Source: Prevotella sp. UBA2444 (GTDB taxonomy: Bacteria > Bacteroidota > Bacteroidia > Bacteroidales > Bacteroidaceae). Taken from it: a stretch of 64,000 nt of DNA. Of the stretch, positions 1 through 8,548 are shown piece after piece (the first letter of the stretch is position 1; each line of letters begins with the position of its first letter). The position numbers and the translations under genes were made by a program. The notes beneath the pieces were generated by a model, which had not been told where the DNA came from, did no database searches, and was given only the letters and a program-made list of their open reading frames with translations. Location of the stretch: the NCBI GenBank assembly GCA_002342665.1, contig DDQK01000026.1, positions 8,093-72,092 on the forward strand, written 5' to 3'.

Positions 1-2382
1 ACAGGCGGCAACGACCCGCTGGTGATTATCGACGGCGTGATGACCGATTTGGGTGCCCTCTCAGCCATCTTCCCCTCCGACATCCAGAGCTTCACCATCC
101 TGAAGGATGCCTCGGAGACGGCACAATATGGCAGCCGTGGAGCTGCAGGCGTCATCGAAGTGGCCACGAAGAAGGGCAAGGGGCAGCAGTTCCACATCTC
201 ATACGACGGAACCGTGGGCTTCGAGCAGATATACAAGCGACTGGAAATGCTCAGTGCACAAGAGTTCAGACAGACAGGTGACGAACTCGGCATACCCTAC
301 TTTGACCAGGGAGGCGATACCGACTTCGGCCGCAGCATCGAGCGTACGGGATTCGTACACAACCACCACGTGGCCTTCGGCGGCGGTACTCAGACGGCCA
401 ACTACCGTGCGTCGGTGGGCGTAATGGAACACCAGACGGTGATTCGCAACAATAAATACCGCAGCTACTTCGCCAAGCTCGACATCAGCAACAAAGCATT
501 CGACAACCGTCTGAAAGTAGACCTGGGCATCTTCGGCTCCATCCAGAAGAACGACGTGCTGCCCTTCAAGCAAAAGCTGCTCTACTCGGCTGCCACCTTC
601 AACCCCACCGTGCCCGAAGGCCCCAACAACGACGGCAGCTACACTCAGATTCCGGAGGCCGTATGGATCAACAACCCCTACTCGCTGCTGAAGATGAAAC
701 AAGACGAGGACAACAGCCACATCAACCTGCATCTGAACGTGACCGTCAACCTGGCCCGTAACCTCGACCTGAGTGCCTTCGGATCGTATACTTACAGCAA
801 CGTCAACAACGGCCACTTCTATCCCTCCATTGTCTGGAGCCACGGAGAGGCTTACCGAGGGAATAACAAGGATGAAGACCTGCTGGGCAACTTGTCGCTG
901 AACTACTCGCTCGACTTCGGGAAATCGGCCCTGAAACTGATGGGACTTGCAGAAGCCAGCAAACAGAAGAAGACAGGGTTCTTCACCACCGTGACCAACC
1001 TCTCGTCAGACGATTTCAGCAACGAGAATCTTTCCGCAGGTGCCGCACGCCCATGGGACGGCACCGATTCCTACTATATCGATGCGCACATGGAATCGTT
1101 TCTCTTCCGTGCCCAGTATACTTTCGACAAGCGCTACACGCTGACGATGAACGCCCGTGGCGATGCCTCGTCGAAATTCGGTAAGAACAATCGCTGGGGT
1201 TTCTTCCCCTCCGTCAGCGGTGCCTGGGTCATCAGCGAGGAGCGCTGGATGAAGTCGCTGACGAGCATCACCAATGCCAAGCTCCGCATCGGCTGGGGAC
1301 GCTCGGGAAGCCTCGGTGGCATAGACTCCTACAACTCCCTGCAGCTGGTGCATCCCAACGGCGTGGTATCGGTAGGCGGTGCTCCTGCCACCACGCTGGG
1401 CATCATCCGAAATGCCAACCCAGACCTGAAGTGGGAGGTGAAGAATACCTTCAACGTGGGTCTCGACGTGTCACTCTGGGGTGGGCGTATCGCTGCCACC
1501 ATCGACTTCTACCGTTCGAAGACCACCGACATGTTATATGTCTACGACGTGCCCGTGCCACCTTATACCTACGACAAGCTGTTGGCAAACATCGGATCGA
1601 TGGAGAGCAAGGGACTGGAAATAGGCTTCGGCATCACCCCATTGAGGACTCGTAACATGGAGCTGGCCATCAACATGAACTGGAGCTTCTCGCAGAACAA
1701 ACTGCTCTCCCTCGACGGCTACCACAACGGACAGTATCTGACGGCCCCTGCGAGCAAGGGCATCTCCGATCTTTGGGGAGCCGGATTCCACGGAGCCAGC
1801 GGCGTGGTGAACCAGGTGGTGGGAGAGCCGCTCGGCGTGTTCGTGCTGCCACACTGCAATGGAGTGGTAGACGTCATCAATGGCTACAAGGTTTTCAACG
1901 TGACCAGTGAGAGCTACATCTGCGGACAAGCGACGCCTAAGGCTACGATGGGCTCGAACATCGCCTTCCGCTACCACAACTGGGACGTGACGATGCAACT
2001 CAACGGTGCCTTCGGACACCATATCTACAACGGCACGGCCAATACCTACATGAACCTGCTGTCGCTGCCTAACTACAACGTGATGAAAGGAGCCCCCGAA
2101 CAGAAGCTTATCGACCAAACCATCAGCGACTACTGGCTGGAACGAGGCGACTACGTGAACATCGACTACCTGACCATCGGCTGGAACGTGCCCGTCGCCT
2201 CGAAATACATCAAGCTACTGCGGCTATCGGTTTCTGTCAACAACCTGGCCACCATCACCGGCTATAGCGGACTGACACCGATGATCAACTCAAGCGTCAT
2301 CAACGGCACCCTCGGCATCGACGACAAGAATGTCATTCCCCCATACCGTTCCTATACGATGAGCGTCAGCATCAAGTTCTGA
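1..2382 (+). CDS. SusC/RagA-family TonB-dependent outer-membrane receptor, 5' end missing
   Basis: This is the C-terminal part of a SusC-type outer-membrane importer; the reading frame is open to base 1, so the signal peptide, the carboxypeptidase-like domain and most of the plug lie outside the window. The visible part opens with the plug motif DPLVIIDG, continues with ILKDAS and YGSRGAAGVIEVATKK, which are typical of SusC plugs, and then gives a long beta-barrel ending in SVSIKF with a terminal Phe. It is followed by a SusD partner after an 88-bp repeat-filled gap. The substrate cannot be read from the sequence. Family assignment is firm; function beyond TonB-dependent uptake is not. Confidence 0.93.
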   Translation, partial: TGGNDPLVIIDGVMTDLGALSAIFPSDIQSFTILKDASETAQYGSRGAAGVIEVATKKGKGQQFHISYDGTVGFEQIYKRLEMLSAQEFRQTGDELGIPYFDQGGDTDFGRSIERTGFVHNHHVAFGGGTQTANYRASVGVMEHQTVIRNNKYRSYFAKLDISNKAFDNRLKVDLGIFGSIQKNDVLPFKQKLLYSAATFNPTVPEGPNNDGSYTQIPEAVWINNPYSLLKMKQDEDNSHINLHLNVTVNLARNLDLSAFGSYTYSNVNNGHFYPSIVWSHGEAYRGNNKDEDLLGNLSLNYSLDFGKSALKLMGLAEASKQKKTGFFTTVTNLSSDDFSNENLSAGAARPWDGTDSYYIDAHMESFLFRAQYTFDKRYTLTMNARGDASSKFGKNNRWGFFPSVSGAWVISEERWMKSLTSITNAKLRIGWGRSGSLGGIDSYNSLQLVHPNGVVSVGGAPATTLGIIRNANPDLKWEVKNTFNVGLDVSLWGGRIAATIDFYRSKTTDMLYVYDVPVPPYTYDKLLANIGSMESKGLEIGFGITPLRTRNMELAINMNWSFSQNKLLSLDGYHNGQYLTAPASKGISDLWGAGFHGASGVVNQVVGEPLGVFVLPHCNGVVDVINGYKVFNVTSESYICGQATPKATMGSNIAFRYHNWDVTMQLNGAFGHHIYNGTANTYMNLLSLPNYNVMKGAPEQKLIDQTISDYWLERGDYVNIDYLTIGWNVPVASKYIKLLRLSVSVNNLATITGYSGLTPMINSSVINGTLGIDDKNVIPPYRSYTMSVSIKF

Positions 2383-2470
2383 TTTGAAGATTGAACATTG
2401 AAGATTGAAGATTGAAGATTGAACATTGAACATTGAACATTGAACATTGAAGATTGAACATTGAACATTT
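2383..2470. repeat. Short tandem repeat between susC and susD
   Basis: The whole gap consists of about nine imperfect 9-bp units of the type ATTGAAGATTGAACATTGAA, running up to the ATG of the SusD gene. The same repeat family recurs at 14453 and 57727, and a related GAGAGATTGA array at 4127. No Shine-Dalgarno sequence is visible, so the A-rich repeat itself is the ribosome entry region. Confidence 0.85.
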
Positions 2471-4126
2471 ATGAGTAACAATAAATATAGAAGACACCGC
2501 ATCGATTCCGTATACTGCGCCATTTGCGCAGTACTCTGCCTATGCTCCTGCTCTCTCGACGAGAACCCCAAAGACCAGATACCCGAGGAAGAAGCCTACA
2601 AGACAGCCGACGCCCTCTACCTGAACACCGTCGCCACACTCTATAGCTACATCGGAGGCTCTGAAGACGGACAAGGCCTGCAGGGCACCTGCCGAGGCGT
2701 CTATGACCTACAGACCTTCGGCTCAGACGAAGCCATGCTGCCTACACGACGCGCCGACTGGTACGACGGCGAACTGTGGCAACACATGTACCGTCACTCC
2801 TGGTCGGCTGGGCACGACCTGCCCAAGAACGCGTGGCTATATCTCTACAAGGTCATCACCCTGTGCAACCACTCGTTGGTACAGCTGGAAAACCACCGGC
2901 AGCTCATCACCGAAGCGCAGTTCCTGGCCTATACCAGTGAGGTGCGCGCCCTTCGCGCCATCTACTATTGGTATCTGATGGATCTCTTCGGACGTGTGCC
3001 CATCATCACTTCTGCCGATCTATCTATCAACGAGGTGCATCAGTCGGAACGCAGCGAGGTGTTCAGTTTCATCCTCAACGAACTGATTGCATCTTACGAA
3101 TACCTTCCCGAAAGCAAAAGCGCCCCCATCACCGACTACTACGGCCGCGTTACCCAGTCCGTGGCATGCTTCGTGCTGGCCAAGCTGACGCTGAATGCGG
3201 AAGTATATTCAGATGATGACTGGACCGACGAGGTGTACCCCGACGGAAAAGAACTGCTGTTCAACGTCTGGGGGCAGAAGATGAACGCTTGGGAAGCTAC
3301 TGACTATTATTGCGGCATACTGAGCGAAATGGGCTTCGAACTCGAAAAGAACTACGAAAACAACTTTATCGTACACAATGAGAATTCGAAGGAGAATATC
3401 TGGACTATCGCCATGGACAGGGACCTCTATAACAACCAACAGCAGAACATGTTCCGCTCATGGCACTCACGGCACGCCGCAGCCTACGGCTTCAGCGGGG
3501 AAAATGGCTCGTGTGCTACGCTGAAAACGCTGGAGGTGTTCGGCTATGGCACTGAACTTGAAGACCCCCGTTTCGACTTGAACTACTGGGCAGGTGAAGT
3601 ATATGACCTCGACTATCAGCCTGTCTTCGACCGGGTGGGCGCCCCCCTTGTCTACGTACCTGAGGCTGTGGAGATGGAACTGACCCTCAGCCCGTATGTT
3701 GAGACGGCAGGTGCCCGAATGAAGAAATATGCGGTTGACAAGAACGCCATGAAGGACGGCAAACTGATGGACAACGACATTGTGCTCTTCCGCTTTGCCG
3801 ATGTGCTGCTGATGAGGGCCGAGGCACTCTTACGCATGGGAGAGGTTGGAATGGGACAAGGCTACTATGACCAGGTGCGCAGAAGGGCCAAAGTGCCGCT
3901 ACGCTCGCTGACGCTGGACAACATCCTCGACGAGCGGCTGCTGGAACTCTGCTGGGAGGGCTGGCGCCGACAGGACCTGATACGCTTCAGGCAATACGAG
4001 AGCCTGTTCGAAGGGGATGAATACGACATGAAAGTTGATGAGAGCGACGGGCACACCACCGTCTATCCCATCCCCGCTGACGTGATGGCACTGAACCATA
4101 ACTTGACGCAGAATCCGGGATATTGA
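2471..4126 (+). CDS. SusD/RagB-family nutrient-binding lipoprotein
   Basis: A surface lipoprotein that caps the SusC barrel and captures substrate. The 551-residue protein starts with a basic, then hydrophobic segment ending in a lipobox-like LCSC, with Cys27 the probable lipidated residue. SusD features include an alpha-helical TPR-like N-terminal half (ALYLNTVATLYSY, VRALRAIYYWYLMDLFG) and the C-terminal signature FRFADVLLMRAEALLRMGE, then ELCWEGWRRQDLIRF and YPIPADVMALNHNLTQNPGY. The length is normal for the family. It is co-oriented with the SusC gene and presumably in the same operon. The ligand is unknown; the downstream cysteine protease hints at a peptide or protein substrate, which is inference. 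Confidence 0.93.
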   Translation: MSNNKYRRHRIDSVYCAICAVLCLCSCSLDENPKDQIPEEEAYKTADALYLNTVATLYSYIGGSEDGQGLQGTCRGVYDLQTFGSDEAMLPTRRADWYDGELWQHMYRHSWSAGHDLPKNAWLYLYKVITLCNHSLVQLENHRQLITEAQFLAYTSEVRALRAIYYWYLMDLFGRVPIITSADLSINEVHQSERSEVFSFILNELIASYEYLPESKSAPITDYYGRVTQSVACFVLAKLTLNAEVYSDDDWTDEVYPDGKELLFNVWGQKMNAWEATDYYCGILSEMGFELEKNYENNFIVHNENSKENIWTIAMDRDLYNNQQQNMFRSWHSRHAAAYGFSGENGSCATLKTLEVFGYGTELEDPRFDLNYWAGEVYDLDYQPVFDRVGAPLVYVPEAVEMELTLSPYVETAGARMKKYAVDKNAMKDGKLMDNDIVLFRFADVLLMRAEALLRMGEVGMGQGYYDQVRRRAKVPLRSLTLDNILDERLLELCWEGWRRQDLIRFRQYESLFEGDEYDMKVDESDGHTTVYPIPADVMALNHNLTQNPGY

Positions 4127-4180
4127 GAGATTGAGAGATTGAGAGATTGAGAGATTGAGAAATTGAGAGATTGAGAAATT
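4127..4180. repeat. GAGAGATTGA tandem repeat providing a TTG start
   Basis: About six near-perfect copies of a 9-10-bp unit GAGAGATTGA fill the gap between the SusD stop and the protease gene. The last degenerate unit supplies the TTG (4179) that is the only plausible start for the next reading frame. Confidence 0.85.
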
Positions 4181-4940
4181 GAAGAATACGCTTTTTGTTT
4201 TTTGCGCTGTACTACTCTTGGGTTGTGTACAGCAGGAACCGAAGCATTTCACCCATGAAGTGCTCAACCGCATGACGCCCGTCAAGGATCAGGGCAAGAG
4301 TCAGACGTGCTGGATCTATGCCATGCTCGCCACCATCGAGACGGAGCATCTCTCGTGGGGCGACTCGGTCAATCTCTCACCTTATTATATTGAGAAAGCA
4401 CTGGAGCGCGAGCCGAAGGCACCGGAGAGCAAGCGCGGGATGGGGGCCACCCTGCTGCGGCTGATACAGAAACACGGCATCGTGGGCTATGATGCAATGC
4501 GGAGCATCGACACGCCTGCGCCCAGGTTTGTGTTCATGCTCGGTGCCGAATACACGGCGCAAGAGTTTGCACGCAGTGTCTGCAAGCCTGGCGAGTACAT
4601 CGCCCTGACGAGTAATTCAAGCGAGCCTTATTATAAAGAGGTGGACATCTCCCTGCCCGACAACTGGCTGCAAGACCGGTTCCTGAATATTCCCATGGAC
4701 TCGTTGTTGGCAAAGACCGAGCGTGCTGTCAGAAAGCATCACGGTGTCTGCTGGGAGAGCAAAGGCCACGCCATGGCCATCGTAGGCATTGCCCACGACG
4801 ACACTGGAGAAAAGTATTTCATCATGAAGAACTCCTGGGGGACAGACCGTCCTTACAAAGGCCTCGACTACCTCTCCTTCGAGGATTTCCACGAGCAGAC
4901 GTTGGCCGTGGAGATGACAAGAGAGGCGTATCGGAACTGA
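4179..4940 (+). CDS. Papain-like (C1 family) cysteine peptidase lipoprotein
   Basis: A predicted exported lipoprotein cysteine protease of 253 residues. The very short signal ends in the lipobox LLGC (Cys16). The papain signature follows: oxyanion Gln and nucleophile Cys in DQGKSQTCWIYAML (Gln38, Cys44), catalytic His in SKGHAMAIVGI, and catalytic Asn in MKNSWG. The protein resembles the C1B/bleomycin-hydrolase-like group by the KDQG and KNSWG blocks, but is short. The start is TTG inside the repeat array; no in-frame ATG precedes the signal peptide, and a later start would remove the lipobox. Position directly after susCD suggests it trims captured peptides at the surface or in the periplasm, which is inference. 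Confidence 0.85.
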   Translation: MKNTLFVFCAVLLLGCVQQEPKHFTHEVLNRMTPVKDQGKSQTCWIYAMLATIETEHLSWGDSVNLSPYYIEKALEREPKAPESKRGMGATLLRLIQKHGIVGYDAMRSIDTPAPRFVFMLGAEYTAQEFARSVCKPGEYIALTSNSSEPYYKEVDISLPDNWLQDRFLNIPMDSLLAKTERAVRKHHGVCWESKGHAMAIVGIAHDDTGEKYFIMKNSWGTDRPYKGLDYLSFEDFHEQTLAVEMTREAYRN

Positions 4941-5063
4941 TATGTCCTTTTTCGGTTTATTTTCCCGGTTTTATTCTAATTCAGCAGCCCAGAATGGCGT
5001 TTGCCGGAAAATTTTTCTGCCAGCTCTCCAAAATTAGGGATATTTTCTGAATTACGTAAGAAA

Positions 5064-5095
5064 TTTGGTGGATATCTCCAAACATCGTACCTTTG
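5064..5095 (+). promoter_or_regulatory. Bacteroidota promoter for the LuxR-type regulator
   Basis: TTTG at 5064-5067 and TACCTTTG at 5088-5095, separated by 20 bp, match the -33/-7 consensus of the Bacteroidota primary sigma factor. The rest of the 4941-5063 gap shows nothing I can name. Confidence 0.75.
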
Positions 5096-5114
5096 CATCC
5101 AAAATTAGACTAAT

Positions 5115-5756
5115 ATGGGGAAATATATTTTGGCAGACAATCAGGAACTGACACGCTTTGCATTAGAGAGCCTTCTCCGTCAGGATGAGCAGAACGTCGT
5201 CTACAGAGTCAGCGACAAGGCGGGACTCTTAGAACTATTGAAGAAGCACGAGAACGCATTCGTCTTATTAGACTACACACTCTTCGACTTTGCCGACGAA
5301 GACCAACTGCTGATCGTCGCCGAACGCTTCGCCCTGTCGGAGTGGATACTCATCAGCGACGAGCTGACGCCGAAGTTCCTGCGCCGAGTGGTCTACGCCT
5401 CCCACCAGTTCAGCATCGTGTTCAAGGACAGTCCACTGAGTGAGGTGCGAGAGGCCTTGCAGAACGTCGCCCATCACCAGCGGTTCATCAGCCAGCGGGC
5501 ACTGGGGGCAATCATCAGCCAGCAGCAGGAGGACGATCACCCCAACATCCTCACGGAGACCGAGACGGAGATAGTAAGGGCCATCGCCCAGGGCAAGACC
5601 ACCAAGGAGATTGCCAATGAGCGCTTCTCAAGTGTACACACCATCACCACCCATCGCAAGAACATCTTCCGCAAACTGGGCGTCAACACCGCCCACGAAG
5701 TCGTCAAGTACGCCTTACGCGCCGGACTGGTGGACTCGTCAGAGTTCTATATTTAA
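5115..5756 (+). CDS. LuxR/NarL-type response regulator (orphan)
   Basis: A 213-residue two-domain regulator. The N-terminal half looks like a receiver domain: acidic residue in LADNQ (Asp8) and probable phospho-acceptor Asp53 in VLLDYTLFD. The C-terminal LuxR helix-turn-helix spans about residues 140-205: LTETETEIVRAIAQGKTTKE, then SVHTITTHRKNIFRKLGV. No sensor kinase is adjacent, so its input is unknown. It has its own promoter and converges on the sulfur operon, ending where the metY-like gene ends (stops at 5756 and 5757). It could regulate the neighbouring sulfur genes, but nothing in the sequence shows this. Confidence 0.88.
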   Translation: MGKYILADNQELTRFALESLLRQDEQNVVYRVSDKAGLLELLKKHENAFVLLDYTLFDFADEDQLLIVAERFALSEWILISDELTPKFLRRVVYASHQFSIVFKDSPLSEVREALQNVAHHQRFISQRALGAIISQQQEDDHPNILTETETEIVRAIAQGKTTKEIANERFSSVHTITTHRKNIFRKLGVNTAHEVVKYALRAGLVDSSEFYI

Positions 5757-6986
5757 TTAGACGCTGTTCTTGATATCCTCCAGCAGATCCTCGCCGGCTT
5801 CAAGGCCGATGCTTAATCGGACAGTCGTATCGAGTACAGACATCTCTGCACACTGTTCTGCGGTAAAAAGGCCGAAGATCGTTGAAGCAGGGTGGATAGC
5901 CAGCGATTTGCGGTCGAAGAGGTTCGTCGCACGCCGAATCACCTTCAATTTGTCGATGAATGCCCATGCCCTTTCCTTCGACTCAAGATCGATAGTGAAA
6001 ACGGCTCCAGGCAATGGGCCGAATTGCTTATGAGAGAGTTCGTAGAAGGGATTATCCTCAAGACCTGTATAGTTCACTCGTTTGATTTCTGGCAACTGCT
6101 GACACTGGCGGGCGAGCCACAACGTAGTCTCTGCCTGACGACGGTAGCGGATGTCGAGCGTATCGAGGCCGAGTGTCTCCATATAGGCCACCTGAGGTGT
6201 CATCAGTCCACCAAGGTTTGTGATGAGTTCTGTTTTTACACGAGCCGTGAAGGCCAGCTTCTTCCCTACCTTCCTGACCCGTGTCTGGAGGACTTGCGAT
6301 GGCGACTGGCTCCAGTCGAACTGTCCGTAGTCGATGAGCAGACCACCAAGGCCTGTGCCGCCGCCAGAGATATACTTCGTGCTCGACACCACTTCGATAT
6401 CCACGCCGAAGTCGGCGGCACGGAAGGCGGAGAACGGCACAATGGTCGTATCTGCAATCAGTGGCACCCCGGCCCTATGGGCGATGTCGGCCAACTTGCG
6501 GATATCAGCCACCAGCAGTTGCGGATTGGTGATGATCTCGAAAAACAGCGCACAGGTCTTGTCATCGATCTGCGCCTCCACCTCATCAGGTTTCGTGAAA
6601 TCGACAAAGCGCGGCTCTACACCGAAATTGCCCAAGGTGTCGCGAATCAGCGAGACTGAGTTGCCAAACAGATGCTTCGAGGCCACGATATTCAATCCTG
6701 CGGCACTGACAGCTGTCAGGGCGTAGTGGATGGCTGCCATTCCCGTGTTGAGTGCTGTCACACTCGTAGCGCCTGTCAACTGACGGACCCTTTCTTCCAG
6801 ATAGGTGGTCGTCGGGTTGGCGATACGGGCATACGACGGCGCCATGGAACGACCGCAGAATGCGTCGCCCATGGCTTTGGCAGACTCAAACTCAAACGCC
6901 GCCGTATAGTAGACGGGCATCGACAGTGCCCCGTAAGCATCAGGCTTCTGATACTTCGTTGTCAGTATTTTCGTTTCGTACTGCAT
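5757..6986 (-). CDS. metY: O-acetylhomoserine sulfhydrylase-like PLP enzyme (Cys/Met metabolism family)
   Basis: A 409-residue fold-type I PLP enzyme of the Cys/Met metabolism family. The PLP lysine is Lys204 in SSTKYISGGGTG, with the cofactor-binding Asp179 in LIADTT and the N-terminal YARIANPTT block. The family includes cystathionine synthases and lyases; the O-acetylhomoserine (thiol)-lyase reading fits its neighbours, which include a cysteine desulfurase and a protein-thiocarboxylate system of the kind MetY uses in Wolinella. It would add sulfide or thiocarboxylate sulfur to O-acetylhomoserine to give homocysteine in the cytoplasm. The start overlaps the upstream desulfurase stop by one base (TAATG), so the two are translationally coupled. 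Last gene of the encapsulin operon. Confidence 0.85.
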   Translation of the reverse strand: MQYETKILTTKYQKPDAYGALSMPVYYTAAFEFESAKAMGDAFCGRSMAPSYARIANPTTTYLEERVRQLTGATSVTALNTGMAAIHYALTAVSAAGLNIVASKHLFGNSVSLIRDTLGNFGVEPRFVDFTKPDEVEAQIDDKTCALFFEIITNPQLLVADIRKLADIAHRAGVPLIADTTIVPFSAFRAADFGVDIEVVSSTKYISGGGTGLGGLLIDYGQFDWSQSPSQVLQTRVRKVGKKLAFTARVKTELITNLGGLMTPQVAYMETLGLDTLDIRYRRQAETTLWLARQCQQLPEIKRVNYTGLEDNPFYELSHKQFGPLPGAVFTIDLESKERAWAFIDKLKVIRRATNLFDRKSLAIHPASTIFGLFTAEQCAEMSVLDTTVRLSIGLEAGEDLLEDIKNSV

Positions 6987-8548
6987 TATCGTCCGATTAT
7001 CTTTTTAACTGCTATTACTAATTTGTCTACGTCTTCGCGAGTATTGTAGAGAGCAAAGGTGGGGCGGACACTCATCTCATAGCCCAGGGCGCGCAGGGCG
7101 GGCTGGGCACAGTGGTGACCGGCTCTGACGGCGATGCCCTCCTTGTCGAGCAGCGTTCCCACTTCTGGCACGGGGATGCCGTCGAGTACGAAACTCACTA
7201 CAGACACACGGTTCTTGGGATTGCCGATGAGCGTCAGCCCAGGTATCTGGCCGAGTTGTTCACGGGCATACTCCGTCAACTGGTGCTCGTGGTGCTCGAT
7301 GTTGCGGATACCCAGGTGGCTCACGTAGTCGAGGGCGGCACCCAGTCCGATGGCGTCGGCCACGTTGGGCGTTCCGGCCTCAAAGCGGGCAGGCGGCACA
7401 TTGTATTCCGTGCGTTCGATGGTCACGTCCTTAATCATGTTACCACCACCCTGCCAGGGCTGCATCTTATCCAGAAGTTCCTTACGTCCATAGACCACAC
7501 CGATGCCATTAGGCCCGTAGATTTTATGGCCGCTGAACACGAAGAAGTCGGCTCCCAACTGCTGCACATCGACGGGCGTGTGGGCTATCGACTGTGCACC
7601 GTCTATCAGCACGGGTATCTGGTGTGAGTGGGCGATGTCGATGATGCGCTGCACGTCGTTGATGGTACCGAAGGTATTGTTCACGTGCCCCACGGAGACG
7701 AATCTTGTGCGAGGCGTGATGAGCCGTTCCAGTTCAGAGAGGATAAGGTCGCCGTTCTGGTCGGTGGGGATGGCGCGAAGCGTAGCCCCCCGCTCCTGAC
7801 AGACGCGCTGCCAGGGCACGATATTGGCATGGTGGTCGAGTTCGGAAACGATTACCTCGTCACCAGGCGTCAGGAACTGCCGTCCGTAGGTCTGTGCCAC
7901 GAGGTTGATGCCCTCGGTGGTACCACGCACGAAGATGATTTCCTCGCTTGAGGCGGCATTGATGAAACGCTGTACTTTCTCACGGGCCTCCTCGTAGGCA
8001 TCCGTCGCACGGGCTGCCAGCGTGTGGGCGCCACGGTGGATGTTGGAGTTGTACGTGCGGTAATAGTCCGATATCTTGTCGATGACCTGATTCGGCTTCT
8101 GCGTCGTTGCCCCATTGTCGAGCCACACAAGGTCATGACCGTTCACTTTCTGATTCAGTACGGGGAAGTCCTTCTTGATCTGCTCTGAGTTCAGCGTGTC
8201 GGCCTCCTCGTAATGCAGGTCGCGCAGTTTCTGCGTCTCGGGGATGCCGATGCCGAAGCCGTCCTCATGAGGAATGGTCTTCGTCTGAGCATCTGTATCT
8301 CCGAGGTAAGGAAGTTCGCCGTAGCCACTGCCTCCAGCCAGAAGCTGTTTGAATCCTGCTTCCAACTCGCTGAGGTTCAGTTGCTCGTCAGGCAGTATTG
8401 CCTTCCGCATTCCCGAGCTATGCTCGCCTACCCGTAGCCTTTCAGCCTGGAGTTCCTCAGGACAGTATTTCTGTGCGATTTCCTTCAGCATAGCCAGCGA
8501 TCCGCCGTCCTGTGCAGGGAAACTATTTAGTTCTGATATATTGATCAT
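6986..8548 (-). CDS. SufS-type cysteine desulfurase with N-terminal extension, probable encapsulin cargo
   Basis: The 520-residue protein contains a complete SufS-like desulfurase from about residue 122: PLP Lys342 in FSGHKIYGPNG, DGAQS, and the catalytic Cys480 in RAGHHCAQPALR. It releases sulfur from L-cysteine as an enzyme persulfide, leaving alanine. Ordinary SufS is about 400 residues; here about 120 extra N-terminal residues, rich in Gly, acidic and Gln residues and predicted poorly structured (LLAGGSGYGELPYLG, DGFGIGIPETQKL), precede it. In described family-2 encapsulin systems, desulfurase cargo carries such a disordered N-terminal targeting domain. The start ATG directly follows the encapsulin stop codon (TAA-ATG), which strongly supports co-expression as cargo and shell. 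Confidence 0.92.
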   Translation of the reverse strand: MINISELNSFPAQDGGSLAMLKEIAQKYCPEELQAERLRVGEHSSGMRKAILPDEQLNLSELEAGFKQLLAGGSGYGELPYLGDTDAQTKTIPHEDGFGIGIPETQKLRDLHYEEADTLNSEQIKKDFPVLNQKVNGHDLVWLDNGATTQKPNQVIDKISDYYRTYNSNIHRGAHTLAARATDAYEEAREKVQRFINAASSEEIIFVRGTTEGINLVAQTYGRQFLTPGDEVIVSELDHHANIVPWQRVCQERGATLRAIPTDQNGDLILSELERLITPRTRFVSVGHVNNTFGTINDVQRIIDIAHSHQIPVLIDGAQSIAHTPVDVQQLGADFFVFSGHKIYGPNGIGVVYGRKELLDKMQPWQGGGNMIKDVTIERTEYNVPPARFEAGTPNVADAIGLGAALDYVSHLGIRNIEHHEHQLTEYAREQLGQIPGLTLIGNPKNRVSVVSFVLDGIPVPEVGTLLDKEGIAVRAGHHCAQPALRALGYEMSVRPTFALYNTREDVDKLVIAVKKIIGR

